A stretch of 61,219 nucleotides of DNA from a virus. Below, one piece after another: positions 39,268 through 47,201 of this stretch (position 1 is the stretch's first letter; each line of letters opens with the position of its first letter). The stretch is from positions 1-61,219 of IMG/VR virus record IMGVR_UViG_3300023074_000002; one strand, given 5' to 3'. A program made the translations under genes and the position numbers. The notes below the pieces were generated by a model. It was given only the letters and a program-made list of their open reading frames with translations. It ran no database searches and was not told the DNA's origin.

Positions 39268-39495
39268 ATGCCCGATAAAAATAACACGAAAATGGATAAC
39301 AAAAATAAAGACCAACAATTATTCGAGATTGGCAAAATGGTTAAATATCAAATGAGATACAATTCTCAAACGAAATTTTGGGATGCTCTTGTAGTTGACA
39401 ACAACCCCATTACATTACGAATAAAGTTTCCAGATGGGTATGTTCACGAAACCGAACCTGATGAGGAACAGACTTTGACTAGGGTTAAATTTTAA
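39268..39495 (+). CDS. Hypothetical protein (75 aa)
   Basis: 75 residues with a basic start and a beta-barrel-like core (M-R-Y-N-S-Q-T-K-F-W-D-A-L-V-V-D). The inner ATG at 39292 (M-D-N-K-N-K) is an equally good start. Unknown. Confidence 0.5.
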   Translation: MPDKNNTKMDNKNKDQQLFEIGKMVKYQMRYNSQTKFWDALVVDNNPITLRIKFPDGYVHETEPDEEQTLTRVKF

Positions 39496-39511
39496 ACCAC
39501 CATTTTAAGCC

Positions 39512-39904
39512 ATGAAAGACCAATTAACAGCAGAAGAGTACAGGAAGGTGGGAACGGTAACGATTCCAGGAAACGTGCCAAGTAAATCAAACTGCTACAA
39601 GATTATCACTTTAAACGGGCATGGGTCGCTTGCAAAGACACCAGCCTTAAAGAAGTACGAGGAATCCTTTTTATGGCAATGTGGGGCATACAGAAACGCA
39701 AATATTGATACCATGTTTGAGTTTAATGTTCGGGTGTTTTATCCTAGTAAGCGTTCAGATTTGGACAATGCCATGAAAGTATTACTCGATATGTTGCAGA
39801 AAGCAAAGGCAATTACCAACGACAATCTTTGTGCCAAAATAGTAGCCGAAAAGTTTATTGACAAAATCAACCCACGAGTAGAGTTTAGCATCACACCACT
39901 TTAA
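39512..39904 (+). CDS. rusA: RusA-like Holliday junction resolvase
   Basis: 130 residues. P-S-K-S-N then the catalytic region S-K-R-S-D-L-D-N-A-M-K-V-L-L-D (D83, D85-N86, K89) as in RusA. It cuts Holliday junctions made during recombination, together with the annealing ATPase and NinB module. Confidence 0.88.
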   Translation: MKDQLTAEEYRKVGTVTIPGNVPSKSNCYKIITLNGHGSLAKTPALKKYEESFLWQCGAYRNANIDTMFEFNVRVFYPSKRSDLDNAMKVLLDMLQKAKAITNDNLCAKIVAEKFIDKINPRVEFSITPL

Positions 39905-39926
39905 TCACACACCAAAAAGAAAAACT

Positions 39927-40232
39927 ATGGCAAAGACCGCGATACAATATCTTATTGAAAAACTAAAAGAAAAACACAAAGCAATTCCCATCAATACCGA
40001 ACATAACAGAAGAATAAAAGGTGCTTATGTAGACTGCTTATTAATGGTGAAAGAACTATTAGAAGACGAAAAGCAAATGGTAATTGACACATGGATAGCT
40101 TGTGAAAACGAAAACAGTCGTGGAAATTGCGGAATGGATTTATGCGAAACAGAACTTGAATCAATTACGCGCCAAGCCGAAACCTACTACACTAACACTT
40201 TCAACACTAATAACAATGGCAAAGCTAACTGA
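39927..40232 (+). CDS. Hypothetical protein (101 aa)
   Basis: 101 residues, helical; Cys in C-E-N-E-N-S-R-G-N-C-G-M-D-L-C-E. Similar small proteins recur in Bacteroidota phages. The end overlaps the next gene's start. Function unknown. Confidence 0.5.
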   Translation: MAKTAIQYLIEKLKEKHKAIPINTEHNRRIKGAYVDCLLMVKELLEDEKQMVIDTWIACENENSRGNCGMDLCETELESITRQAETYYTNTFNTNNNGKAN

Positions 40233-40521
40233 ATTGATAAAGTACGCAAAAGAACTACGCAGCTATTTTGGCGAAAACGATAAGACTATTGAGCAACAAA
40301 TGATGTACTACAATGTAAACAAGATAGCTAAATTCTTATCCGACCTAGAAGCCAATTCTTATCATCTTGCATCAATAGCCTTTGAAGAAGGGTGTACGGA
40401 GCAAAAGAAATTGTGTGCTGATCATGCAAAATGCTTTATATCATGGAAAGGAGATGATCCACAAATTTCAAAAGGTAGCATTCTCAACGCACCCCAACCT
40501 ATTAACCCTTACTTAAAATGA
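40216..40521 (+). CDS. Hypothetical protein (101 aa)
   Basis: Start chosen at ATG 40216 (M-A-K-L-T-E-L), 101 residues, helical, with a Cys pair (E-G-C-T-E-Q-K-K-L-C). An upstream frame extension would overlap the previous gene by 130 bases and is not supported. Overlaps the HNH gene by ATGA. Confidence 0.55.
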   Translation: MAKLTELIKYAKELRSYFGENDKTIEQQMMYYNVNKIAKFLSDLEANSYHLASIAFEEGCTEQKKLCADHAKCFISWKGDDPQISKGSILNAPQPINPYLK

Positions 40522-40871
40522 AGAAATCCGAAAGGCAAATAGTATTCGATAAGTTCGATGGGAAGTGCGCCTATTGTGGTTGTGAATTGCAAAAAGGATG
40601 GCATGTTGACCACATAGAGCCAATAGTTCGTGACTGGTGGACAAACACCTGCAACAAGCCTCAAAACGAGCATGAGGCGAACTACAATCCATCGTGTGCA
40701 TCTTGCAACATTATGAAAGGTTCGGTATCATTAGAAGAATTTAGGAGAATAATCGGACAATTCATAAACAGCCTCAATCAATACAGCACCCAATACAAGT
40801 TTGCCAAACGTTACGGGCTTGTAACGGAAACTGAAAATAAAGTTATTTTTTACTTTGAAACCCTTACTTAA
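40518..40871 (+). CDS. HNH endonuclease
   Basis: 117 residues. C-A-Y-C-G (C17, C20), W-H-V-D-H-I-E-P, and N-P-S-C-A-S-C-N-I-M-K-G, the HNH core with four zinc Cys. Followed by a long helical C-terminus. It may be a homing or replication-linked nuclease. Confidence 0.85.
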   Translation: MKKSERQIVFDKFDGKCAYCGCELQKGWHVDHIEPIVRDWWTNTCNKPQNEHEANYNPSCASCNIMKGSVSLEEFRRIIGQFINSLNQYSTQYKFAKRYGLVTETENKVIFYFETLT

Positions 40872-40882
40872 AATAGAACGAA

Positions 40883-41194
40883 ATGGGAAACATGAAAAGA
40901 AAAACAGGCACGATTAAGCCTAGAATTACAAAGCTGACTGTTATAAGGGTCGTTTGTAATGGAATATTTGACCTAGTGACTGACTTTCCAAGTCAAAAGG
41001 ACTTTGATAAAATATTTATGGAATGGTTCGATAGCCCTGAAACGAACATGTGGTGCGCCGAAAGTTTGATACTATACATAAAATCTAAGCAGCCAAATAG
41101 AATATGCCTATTAGAAAAAGATTATAACGAAGCGATAAAAGGCAAAGGCGTTATCCCTGCAACAAAAGAAGAATATCAAGCCGAAAACAACTAA
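40883..41194 (+). CDS. Hypothetical protein (103 aa)
   Basis: 103 residues, basic N-terminus, mixed fold. Not recognised. Confidence 0.5.
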   Translation: MGNMKRKTGTIKPRITKLTVIRVVCNGIFDLVTDFPSQKDFDKIFMEWFDSPETNMWCAESLILYIKSKQPNRICLLEKDYNEAIKGKGVIPATKEEYQAENN

Positions 41195-41229
41195 CCCCAC
41201 ACCTAAGCAATAGGGAAAACAAAAACGAT

Positions 41230-41554
41230 ATGAAAGTATTTATTCAAGTACCAATAGAAGAAGAATTGCCAAAACTGCCTGGGTATTATTTTATAATAAG
41301 GAATGGCTACCGTGAAGTCATGGAGTACGAGGTTTTTGCTAATGGGCAAAATTGCTTTGGAATTCAAAAAAAACATTACCCATTGGCTAAAAGAAATAAC
41401 CCTACCTACCGAAGATGAAATAATTAGTAAAGCAGACACTTCTGCTCGCAACCCATTAGAACATGAGAATAATGCTTCTGTGTATTCTGACTATTATAAT
41501 TCTTTCATCCAAGGCGCAGAATACATACTCAACCTTTTAAAATCACAAAAATGA
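41230..41554 (+). pseudogene. Gene split by a shift in an A8 run
   Basis: The first frame (41230-41418, 62 aa) and the second (41303-41554) look like one protein. The first reads well to G-I-Q-K at the A run (41366-41373). The second continues K-N-I-T-H-W-L-K-E-I-T-L-P-T-E-D-E, a pattern typical of a family of small phage proteins (N-I-T-H-W). A +1 shift at the eight A would join them into ~108 residues. The cause may be a programmed shift, a mutation or a base-calling error. Confidence 0.5.
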
Positions 41555-41841
41555 ACAAAGAAGAATTAGCAAAAGCGCATGCCCTAAAAGAATTTTCAAA
41601 TTACAAAGGACAAGATTACAAAGACCTTGTTGATGCCTGCGAAAAAGATTTCATAGCTGGATACGAAGCAAAGGAAGCAGATAGAAAAGACAAGATGTTT
41701 ACTTTGGAAGATATGAATGCAGCTATTGAAAAAGCATTTAAAGATGGCTGCGAATTAGAGTCAACGGACGGTAATAGTTGCGACTTATTATCAACAAAAA
41801 AGTACATACTTAACAGCTTCCCTTCTTTACCCACCACCTAA
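41551..41841 (+). CDS. Hypothetical protein (96 aa)
   Basis: 96 residues. F-I-A-G-Y-E-A, then F-T-L-E-D-M-N-A-A-I-E-K-A-F-K-D-G, then Y-I-L-N-S-F. The last pattern resembles that of the split gene before it (Y-I-L-N-L-L). It may be a distant paralogue. Unknown role. Confidence 0.55.
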   Translation: MNKEELAKAHALKEFSNYKGQDYKDLVDACEKDFIAGYEAKEADRKDKMFTLEDMNAAIEKAFKDGCELESTDGNSCDLLSTKKYILNSFPSLPTT

Positions 41842-41855
41842 TAAATAAACAGCAA

Positions 41856-42095
41856 ATGAATAACAAACTTCCATTAAAGGATTACTTCGAAAACGAAGAA
41901 CAATATAGCAACTTCATTCAGGCAACAATTGAACAATTAGACAACCTAACAATAGGGGGCGTGTTGAAATTACAAGCCAAAGCACCGTTATTCAAGGGTA
42001 GCGCAATGGCACTTAAAACGCTCCCAAATAAAGGCATGTCCAAACAAGCCTATTGGTACTCAATTGATAGGATGTGTGAAGTCACACTAGATTAA
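41856..42095 (+). CDS. Hypothetical protein (79 aa), last early gene
   Basis: 79 residues, acidic N-terminus, basic centre. Its stop lies 5 bases before the convergent terminator. Unknown. Confidence 0.55.
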   Translation: MNNKLPLKDYFENEEQYSNFIQATIEQLDNLTIGGVLKLQAKAPLFKGSAMALKTLPNKGMSKQAYWYSIDRMCEVTLD

Positions 42096-42099
42096 AAAC

Positions 42100-42127
42100 A
42101 GCCGACCTGCAATTACGCAGGTCGGCT
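42100..42127 (-). terminator. Terminator of the late lysis operon (minus strand)
   Basis: Perfect 11-bp stem AGCCGACCTGC / GCAGGTCGGCT with a six-base loop. The five A on the plus side (42094-42098) are a T run on the minus strand. It also separates the convergent plus operon. Confidence 0.8.
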
Positions 42128-42183
42128 AATCTCATGGCACAATTTCATGCCGTCAAAATAGGAGAGCGCAAAATTGCGTTGAC

Positions 42184-42933
42184 CTAAGAATATCTAATAT
42201 AGCCTACAATTGTATTCATTTTTCTAGCACGTAAATAAACTCCGTCTCCCTCTCGCGATGAGGCGGAGTTTGTGTTTCCTTCAATCGTGTGTACAATGTC
42301 CCCTACAACACGCTCTACGATTCCAGTATGCCCGTTCCCTTTTCCGTAATCCATTATGAATATATCTCCAGCTTGTGGATTAGTTTTAGTCTTTAATCCT
42401 TTAGTGTTGTTCCAATGGTGCAACACGCCAGCCGTTTTATAAAGCGGATTAGGTACATCTAATTGCTTCGCAGCTTCAGAAAAGCACCAATATACAAATG
42501 CAGCGCACCAAGCGTAACCCTTACCAAGTGCAACAGATTTCAAATAACTTTCGACTGCCTCCCCATCGTTCTTTCCTGTCTTTTCACGAACATGCAATTG
42601 TGTTTTGGCAATTTGTAAGGCAAGTAACGAAAGGTTGTCGGACGTAACAACTTCGGGCTTTGGCAGTCCGTTTTTCAACACGCGCACTGTCAATTCTCCA
42701 ACAATGCCATCAGGCTTCAAATTGTTTGCCTTTTGGAATGCGATAACCGAAGCTTTGGTCTTTTCGCCAAACACGCCAGTCATATCAAATTTTCCATAGC
42801 CCAATTCACTCAAGATGTGTTGCAACTTTTTAACCGCCGTTACATCTTTACTGCCAACTTCCAACATTTTGCTTTCACTACCTACTACGTGCATCGTTCC
42901 GTTTATTGATGTTAGTTTGCTATCGCTTTTCAT
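42184..42933 (-). CDS. Endolysin: PG-binding plus CHAP amidase/peptidase
   Basis: 249 residues. Residues about 20-95 match a PG-binding type 1 domain (V-T-A-V-K-K-L-Q-H-I-L and T-K-A-S-V-I-A-F-Q-K-A-N). The C-terminal 140 form a CHAP domain: C143 in Y-A-W-C-A-A-F, H202 in G-H-T-G-I-V-E, N220 in E-G-N-T-N. It cuts peptidoglycan at lysis. No signal peptide, so it needs a holin. It is the last gene of the lysis cassette. Confidence 0.88.
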   Translation of the reverse strand: MKSDSKLTSINGTMHVVGSESKMLEVGSKDVTAVKKLQHILSELGYGKFDMTGVFGEKTKASVIAFQKANNLKPDGIVGELTVRVLKNGLPKPEVVTSDNLSLLALQIAKTQLHVREKTGKNDGEAVESYLKSVALGKGYAWCAAFVYWCFSEAAKQLDVPNPLYKTAGVLHHWNNTKGLKTKTNPQAGDIFIMDYGKGNGHTGIVERVVGDIVHTIEGNTNSASSREGDGVYLRARKMNTIVGYIRYS

Positions 42934-44129
42934 GGATTCGTATGTTTAAGGACAAATTTTGAAGTAGCCATTGCAGCATTTACGACAGTCGCTAACTTAG
43001 GTTGACCTAGTGCGCAATTGGGGTGTAATCTTGTTCCTGCGGTTTGCTCTACATAGTTTGCGGCAACACTTGAACTGTATGTGTTTGCAGGGTTGATGTC
43101 TGCCAATATCAAATCTATATCAGGCATTTCTACCAACATTTCTGCATAGACTTCTCTTAGCACATCTCTAATTGCAACCAAGAACGTCTTTCCAACATGT
43201 GTTCCGCTTGGCACCAGTGCTATTTTATCCGACAAGTCACTATCAGCAACATTTAGCATACAAAAACAACCACTAGGATTTTGAAGGAAATATAATCTAA
43301 TTAATTCTTTGTAATATAATTTTGATGTTCCGCTAACTATGTTTGCAGTCCCTTCATTTATTCCAACATTACAAAATACAATATCTGGACTCCACCGTCT
43401 AAATAAACCATTTCTAGCAAACTCTCTCCAATATCCTATATTACTACCCCCTTGCCCTATATTTGTTCTAAACGTGTCAATACCAAGCCCCGTTAAATAT
43501 TGTTGGGTCATTATCGTCCAACTACCTGTAATGGTCGTACCGTCATTGGTGTATTCTTTCTCCAAGTCCGCACTCACATTACAAAAACTATCGCCCATAT
43601 ATCCAATATGATAGTCCGCGTTGTAATTGGAATCATTAGCAACCGAGTACCACTCTGCGGAAATAGCGTAGTTAATACCCGCAACGGTTCCCGTCCCCGT
43701 AACGCTATAAAAAAAGGCACCTACAGTATCGTATTCTACTCTTAAAGGATTTTCCGAGAAGTCAAACACAACAGTACCGCCGTTTACATTTGGCTGCCAT
43801 CGTATGTAATTTGTAAAGGCGTTACTTAGAGAACTGTTACCTTTAGCCAAGGTGAATCCAACTTGACAGTCTCTTGATACCTCTATTGTTATTTTCTCTA
43901 TTATTAAACACCTCCCGATTGTGTAGGGGAACGGGACTATGCTTTTCCATGTATTAGAAGCAACTTGTGGTGGTGTTGCAGCCTTCCAATCTGGGCTTAC
44001 AATCGACTCGTTGAACCTCCCAAATAAACCAAGGTTGGTTCGATTAGTTGAATTAAAACTACTTGCGATGTCTTTTACAAATTGGTAATCTGTACGATTT
44101 TTGTAGTGGGTCTTTACTTTTTGTGCCAT
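42930..44129 (-). CDS. SGNH/GDSL-type hydrolase, tail-associated
   Basis: 399 residues. The C-terminal 220 show the SGNH blocks: I-G-Y-M-G-D-S-F (S181), G-Q-G-G-S-N, F-C-N-V-G-I-N-E-G (N258) and a late His (H369 in R-L-H-P). The Asp normally three before the His is Thr (T366), so catalysis may use another acid. The first 170 residues are beta-rich and likely bind to a virion or surface glycan. Such enzymes remove acetyl groups from host polysaccharide. Overlaps the endolysin gene by 4 bases. Confidence 0.72.
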   Translation of the reverse strand: MAQKVKTHYKNRTDYQFVKDIASSFNSTNRTNLGLFGRFNESIVSPDWKAATPPQVASNTWKSIVPFPYTIGRCLIIEKITIEVSRDCQVGFTLAKGNSSLSNAFTNYIRWQPNVNGGTVVFDFSENPLRVEYDTVGAFFYSVTGTGTVAGINYAISAEWYSVANDSNYNADYHIGYMGDSFCNVSADLEKEYTNDGTTITGSWTIMTQQYLTGLGIDTFRTNIGQGGSNIGYWREFARNGLFRRWSPDIVFCNVGINEGTANIVSGTSKLYYKELIRLYFLQNPSGCFCMLNVADSDLSDKIALVPSGTHVGKTFLVAIRDVLREVYAEMLVEMPDIDLILADINPANTYSSSVAANYVEQTAGTRLHPNCALGQPKLATVVNAAMATSKFVLKHTNP

Positions 44130-44132
44130 GTT

Positions 44133-44612
44133 TTATTGCTCCACCGCTACTAGGTAGAATAGTTTATTGTTGTGTCTGATAAATTGTGATTCTGTACCGT
44201 CACCATTTGGAGTGTCGTCTTTATCCGCTAGTATCACTCCGTCCGCGCCTGTTGGTGAAATAGACGATGCAAATTCCACACTAACGACTTGTAAGGCTCC
44301 GTTTGCCGTTGCTTCTATATCCTTAATAGGGTCAGAATCTAAAACGGCGGAAACGATTGTTTCTGTTGATGGAATGTTGGATGCTGCTTCGTTAGCGTTT
44401 TCTGCGGCTGTATTGGCGTTTGATATAGCCGTTTGAATCCCAGATGATGAAACCACCTCACCTATAAAGGCAGCGTCTTCTGGCAATGCTTCAATGCTAC
44501 CATCCACATAGTCGGCTATATTGTCGTTGTGTGTCCAATGTCTATTCTTGGTTACTTTCCCAGCACTTAGAATGTTGGTTTGGTTGGATTGATTTAACTG
44601 TTCGCGGTTCAT
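44133..44612 (-). CDS. Fibre-like structural protein (159 aa)
   Basis: 159 residues. An Ala/Asn-rich coiled coil (N-A-N-T-A-A-E-N-A-N-E-A-A-S-N) in the middle and a small C-terminal beta domain (L-F-Y-L-V-A-V). Typical of a tail fibre linker or tip. It lies between the hydrolase and the paralogous Cys-rich protein. Confidence 0.55.
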   Translation of the reverse strand: MNREQLNQSNQTNILSAGKVTKNRHWTHNDNIADYVDGSIEALPEDAAFIGEVVSSSGIQTAISNANTAAENANEAASNIPSTETIVSAVLDSDPIKDIEATANGALQVVSVEFASSISPTGADGVILADKDDTPNGDGTESQFIRHNNKLFYLVAVEQ

Positions 44613-44613
44613 T

Positions 44614-44946
44614 TTAATTATATTCTAAGGATAAATATTCGGATAGATCGTATTCGCTTTCTATTGGTTCGTCTAATTGAACGCAACTTACTATTTTTAG
44701 TTCGTATTGCACACCGTTCAACACTTGATTGTTATAATGAAAAGTAACTAAGTGATCGTAATTTTCATTGAAGATATTGGGCAAAATAAAAGGGTATCCT
44801 TCCTCAACAAAGATAACCTTTTCGATAATCGTTCTTTCGAATTGAACGCGCATTTTTATTTCGCCAGTAATGCCCGAAATTATATCGTGGATTATTATTT
44901 CACCACACGAACAAAAGTCACCTAAGCAAGATATTGGAAGGATCAT
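44614..44946 (-). CDS. Structural protein paralogous to the 165-aa protein at 49.1 kb
   Basis: 110 residues. C-L-G-D-F-C-S-C-G-E-I-I at the start, then P-N-I-F-N-E-N-Y and K-I-V-S-C-V-Q-L-D. The same pattern (C-L-G-E-F-C-Q-C-G-D-I-V, P-N-V-F-N-E-T-Y, K-I-V-Y-C-I-D-L-D) is in the protein at 49124-49621. Probably a small virion protein copied within the fibre region. Confidence 0.6.
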   Translation of the reverse strand: MILPISCLGDFCSCGEIIIHDIISGITGEIKMRVQFERTIIEKVIFVEEGYPFILPNIFNENYDHLVTFHYNNQVLNGVQYELKIVSCVQLDEPIESEYDLSEYLSLEYN

Positions 44947-45488
44947 TTTCTTTTAATTAAAATATAGTTGAAGCCTAAAGAAATAACACTTAAAATAATT
45001 AGGATTATACACCACGTTTTCCACGCCGATTTGGATGCTTCGGACTTTTCAAGTTTCAATTCTAGTGTTCGTAATGCAGCCGTGCTGACTTTTGTAACAG
45101 TAGCCTTATTGTTCACGAAAATGTAAGCCGTGTCACATGGTTTGTAAGACGATTTTAGCCCTATAACCAACCCTTGTAAATCTTTTATTTGGTCTATGTA
45201 TGGTTGTACTTTGGAAGCACATGTATCGTTCGCTGCCAATGGCTTTATCTGCCTCATAGCAATCTTGTAAAGACTGTCTATTATGTTTGTGTAGTCAATA
45301 TTATTTACAGGGATAAGAACGGTATCTGTAACGAATACGGAATCCGTTTTTATTGGATACCATGTGTTGCACTTGTCGGACGCAACAATTTCATATTCGG
45401 ACTTTGCGCGTTCCATTTGTTGGGCAGCCTTTCTGGAAGAATAGCATCCCGAAAGAACAAATAAAAGAATTATTATAGAATACCTCAT
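44943..45488 (-). CDS. Probable unimolecular spanin (u-spanin)
   Basis: 181 residues. Lipoprotein signal with L-S-G-C (Cys15) at the start and one membrane segment at the C-terminus (about 158-176, I-I-L-I-I-L-S-V-I-S-L-G-F). That is the layout of a u-spanin, which joins the outer membrane (lipid anchor) to the inner membrane to destroy the outer membrane at lysis. A central coiled-coil/periplasmic part fits. Context: next to holin-like membrane genes and endolysin. Confidence 0.7.
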   Translation of the reverse strand: MRYSIIILLFVLSGCYSSRKAAQQMERAKSEYEIVASDKCNTWYPIKTDSVFVTDTVLIPVNNIDYTNIIDSLYKIAMRQIKPLAANDTCASKVQPYIDQIKDLQGLVIGLKSSYKPCDTAYIFVNNKATVTKVSTAALRTLELKLEKSEASKSAWKTWCIILIILSVISLGFNYILIKRK

Positions 45489-45733
45489 TTAGCAGAAAGA
45501 TTATCGATACTATCCTTGTATCTTATTTGAATGTCAATTATAGAAATAGTGTCGTTGATGGCCTTGATTTCGCTTCGCATGCTGTCATTTAACCGCTCCG
45601 TTTCTAGCGCATATTCGTTCAATTCAATGGGCGATTGCCCTCCACCTTTAAGAGCCATAAAAGGGCATGCAATAACAAACATTGCGAACAAAGCCCTCGC
45701 CCCGCTACTTATTTTTGATAGAATCTTTTTCAT
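45485..45733 (-). CDS. Membrane or secreted small protein (82 aa)
   Basis: 82 residues with one hydrophobic segment (A-L-F-A-M-F-V-I-A-C-P-F-M-A-L) near the N-terminus and a coiled-coil tail. It overlaps the spanin gene by ATGA and the 105-aa gene by 29 bases. A holin regulator or anti-holin is possible. Confidence 0.5.
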   Translation of the reverse strand: MKKILSKISSGARALFAMFVIACPFMALKGGGQSPIELNEYALETERLNDSMRSEIKAINDTISIIDIQIRYKDSIDNLSAK

Positions 45734-46022
45734 ATTTGATGTTTAATTCTTTCCGTTTAATATCTATTTCTAGCTTAATATCTCGGTAGAAAACAAGTTG
45801 CTCTTTATCAAACGCCTCCCTAATACTATCTTTTCTATCCTGTTTTATTTGCTTTAGTTCGGCTTGAACCTTATCTTTTTCCTTTATTTTCCCATCTTGT
45901 ACCTGACTGTGCGCCATCCATACTGAAATAGCAATAAAAGGATATTGGGCTAAAAGTCTGAAAAGGCGAACTATAAGCCACGATTCTTCTGGTTTCGGTG
46001 TTTGGTCGGCCATTTCATCCAA
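45705..46022 (-). CDS. Small membrane protein with coiled coil (105 aa)
   Basis: 105 residues, one hydrophobic segment (Y-P-F-I-A-I-S-V-W-M-A) near residues 27-40 and then a long charged coiled coil. It lies in the lysis cassette. Confidence 0.5.
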   Translation of the reverse strand: MDEMADQTPKPEESWLIVRLFRLLAQYPFIAISVWMAHSQVQDGKIKEKDKVQAELKQIKQDRKDSIREAFDKEQLVFYRDIKLEIDIKRKELNIKYEKDSIKNK

Positions 46023-46414
46023 TATTGGTTTATTTGGTTCTTAATGTAAATACTGGCTGGTAATACATAGGGTGAAATTAAGTAAATAACACCATAAATA
46101 ACAAATGCCCCAAATATTGAATCATCATAGGAATAATGTTCATCAACAGTCCTTATAAAACTTTTGAAACAGACAATCGAAAACAATCCTATTTGCAATA
46201 TTAAACAAGTACGAATGATTTTAGTTTGAGCCTTAACAAAATATGATAGAAGGGTTGAGATAACAGATAATGAAACAAAGAATTGATTTCTATAAGCGTA
46301 ATCAGAGTATTCAATTTCTCCCTTTGGTACGGGCAAATAAAAGGCATATATAGCAATTGCAGTAGCCGAAACCACTGCAATTGTCATTGTGTTATTTTTA
46401 GTAATTAATTTCAT
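45971..46414 (-). CDS. Four-segment membrane protein (147 aa), holin candidate
   Basis: 147 residues with about four hydrophobic segments (10-28, 45-60, 70-90, 105-125). The gene overlaps its neighbours by 52 and 4 bases. A holin for the endolysin would be of this kind, but several membrane genes here compete for that role. Confidence 0.5.
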   Translation of the reverse strand: MKLITKNNTMTIAVVSATAIAIYAFYLPVPKGEIEYSDYAYRNQFFVSLSVISTLLSYFVKAQTKIIRTCLILQIGLFSIVCFKSFIRTVDEHYSYDDSIFGAFVIYGVIYLISPYVLPASIYIKNQINQYWMKWPTKHRNQKNRGL

Positions 46415-47025
46415 TTTGGCCTACGGATGGGTACTGCAATATAGGTCGTAGTATCTAATCTAACAAAGGTAACATTTGCAGGCTCCGTATCGTAAACTAT
46501 TTCTTTCGCCGTACTGTTGTGTACGCCGCCCGTTTGTTCTGCGTAATTATCAATAGTTTCAGGCAATCCGTTATGGTCTTTTACTTGATCCGTGTTTGAT
46601 TCGTAAGTGATTACAAATTCTTCCATTGTTTTGTCGTTTTGATTTTTAAGAATATCGTCAACTAATGTAGTATTTTCTTTTATTGCCTTATTTGCTGCCT
46701 TATCTGCCTTACTAAGCCACGCTAAAACCAAAGAAGACCCCGTATACCCAATTAGGATAAATAGCAGCTTTTGAGCCATCCCTAGCTTTGGGTAAAAGCC
46801 AACCAATTCCGAATATGCAACCATACAAATAATGCCTGCCAGCAATGCCCCTACAATCTCCAAACTATCCACACGTAGGAAATCATCAACTATCTTAAAC
46901 GGCTTACCTAAAAGTATGTTTTTCTTTTTAAGTGAGTTGGCTTTTATAACCAAGTGAAAGGTTTGCCCCAAAAGAATGCATCCAAAAAATACCAAGTATT
47001 GCTGAATGGTAAAAGTATGTTCCAT
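46411..47025 (-). CDS. Membrane protein (204 aa), holin candidate
   Basis: 204 residues. Three hydrophobic segments in the first 110 (near 8-24, 55-75, 85-105), then an acidic soluble tail. Also in the lysis cassette. Its size and long tail are more than a simple holin. Confidence 0.5.
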   Translation of the reverse strand: MEHTFTIQQYLVFFGCILLGQTFHLVIKANSLKKKNILLGKPFKIVDDFLRVDSLEIVGALLAGIICMVAYSELVGFYPKLGMAQKLLFILIGYTGSSLVLAWLSKADKAANKAIKENTTLVDDILKNQNDKTMEEFVITYESNTDQVKDHNGLPETIDNYAEQTGGVHNSTAKEIVYDTEPANVTFVRLDTTTYIAVPIRRPK

Positions 47026-47201
47026 TATTTTTTTATTTCAACGTTATGAAAAATATTAAAGATGATACCTAAACAACCTGTTATATACATTGTTCCGATA
47101 ACTATCCATTTATAACCAAATCCTGAACCGTCAGCCCAATCTAAACCTAAGAACGAAAAAAGAATTAATAGTGTCGATATAATAAAAATAGATTTTCTCA
47201 T
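47025..47201 (-). CDS. Small membrane protein (58 aa)
   Basis: ATG at 47199-47201, TAA at 47025-47027. 58 residues with two hydrophobic segments (S-I-F-I-I-S-T-L-L-I-L-F-S-F-L and I-V-I-G-T-M-Y-I-T-G-C-L-G-I-I-F). It overlaps both neighbours by TAATG. A two-pass membrane protein in the lysis group. Confidence 0.6.
   Translation of the reverse strand: MRKSIFIISTLLILFSFLGLDWADGSGFGYKWIVIGTMYITGCLGIIFNIFHNVEIKK

Noticed and set aside
40102-40215. Longer start for the 101-aa gene (40216-40521)
   Set aside because: It would overlap the preceding gene by 130 bases and reads as out-of-frame sequence; the ATG at 40216 suits the operon spacing.
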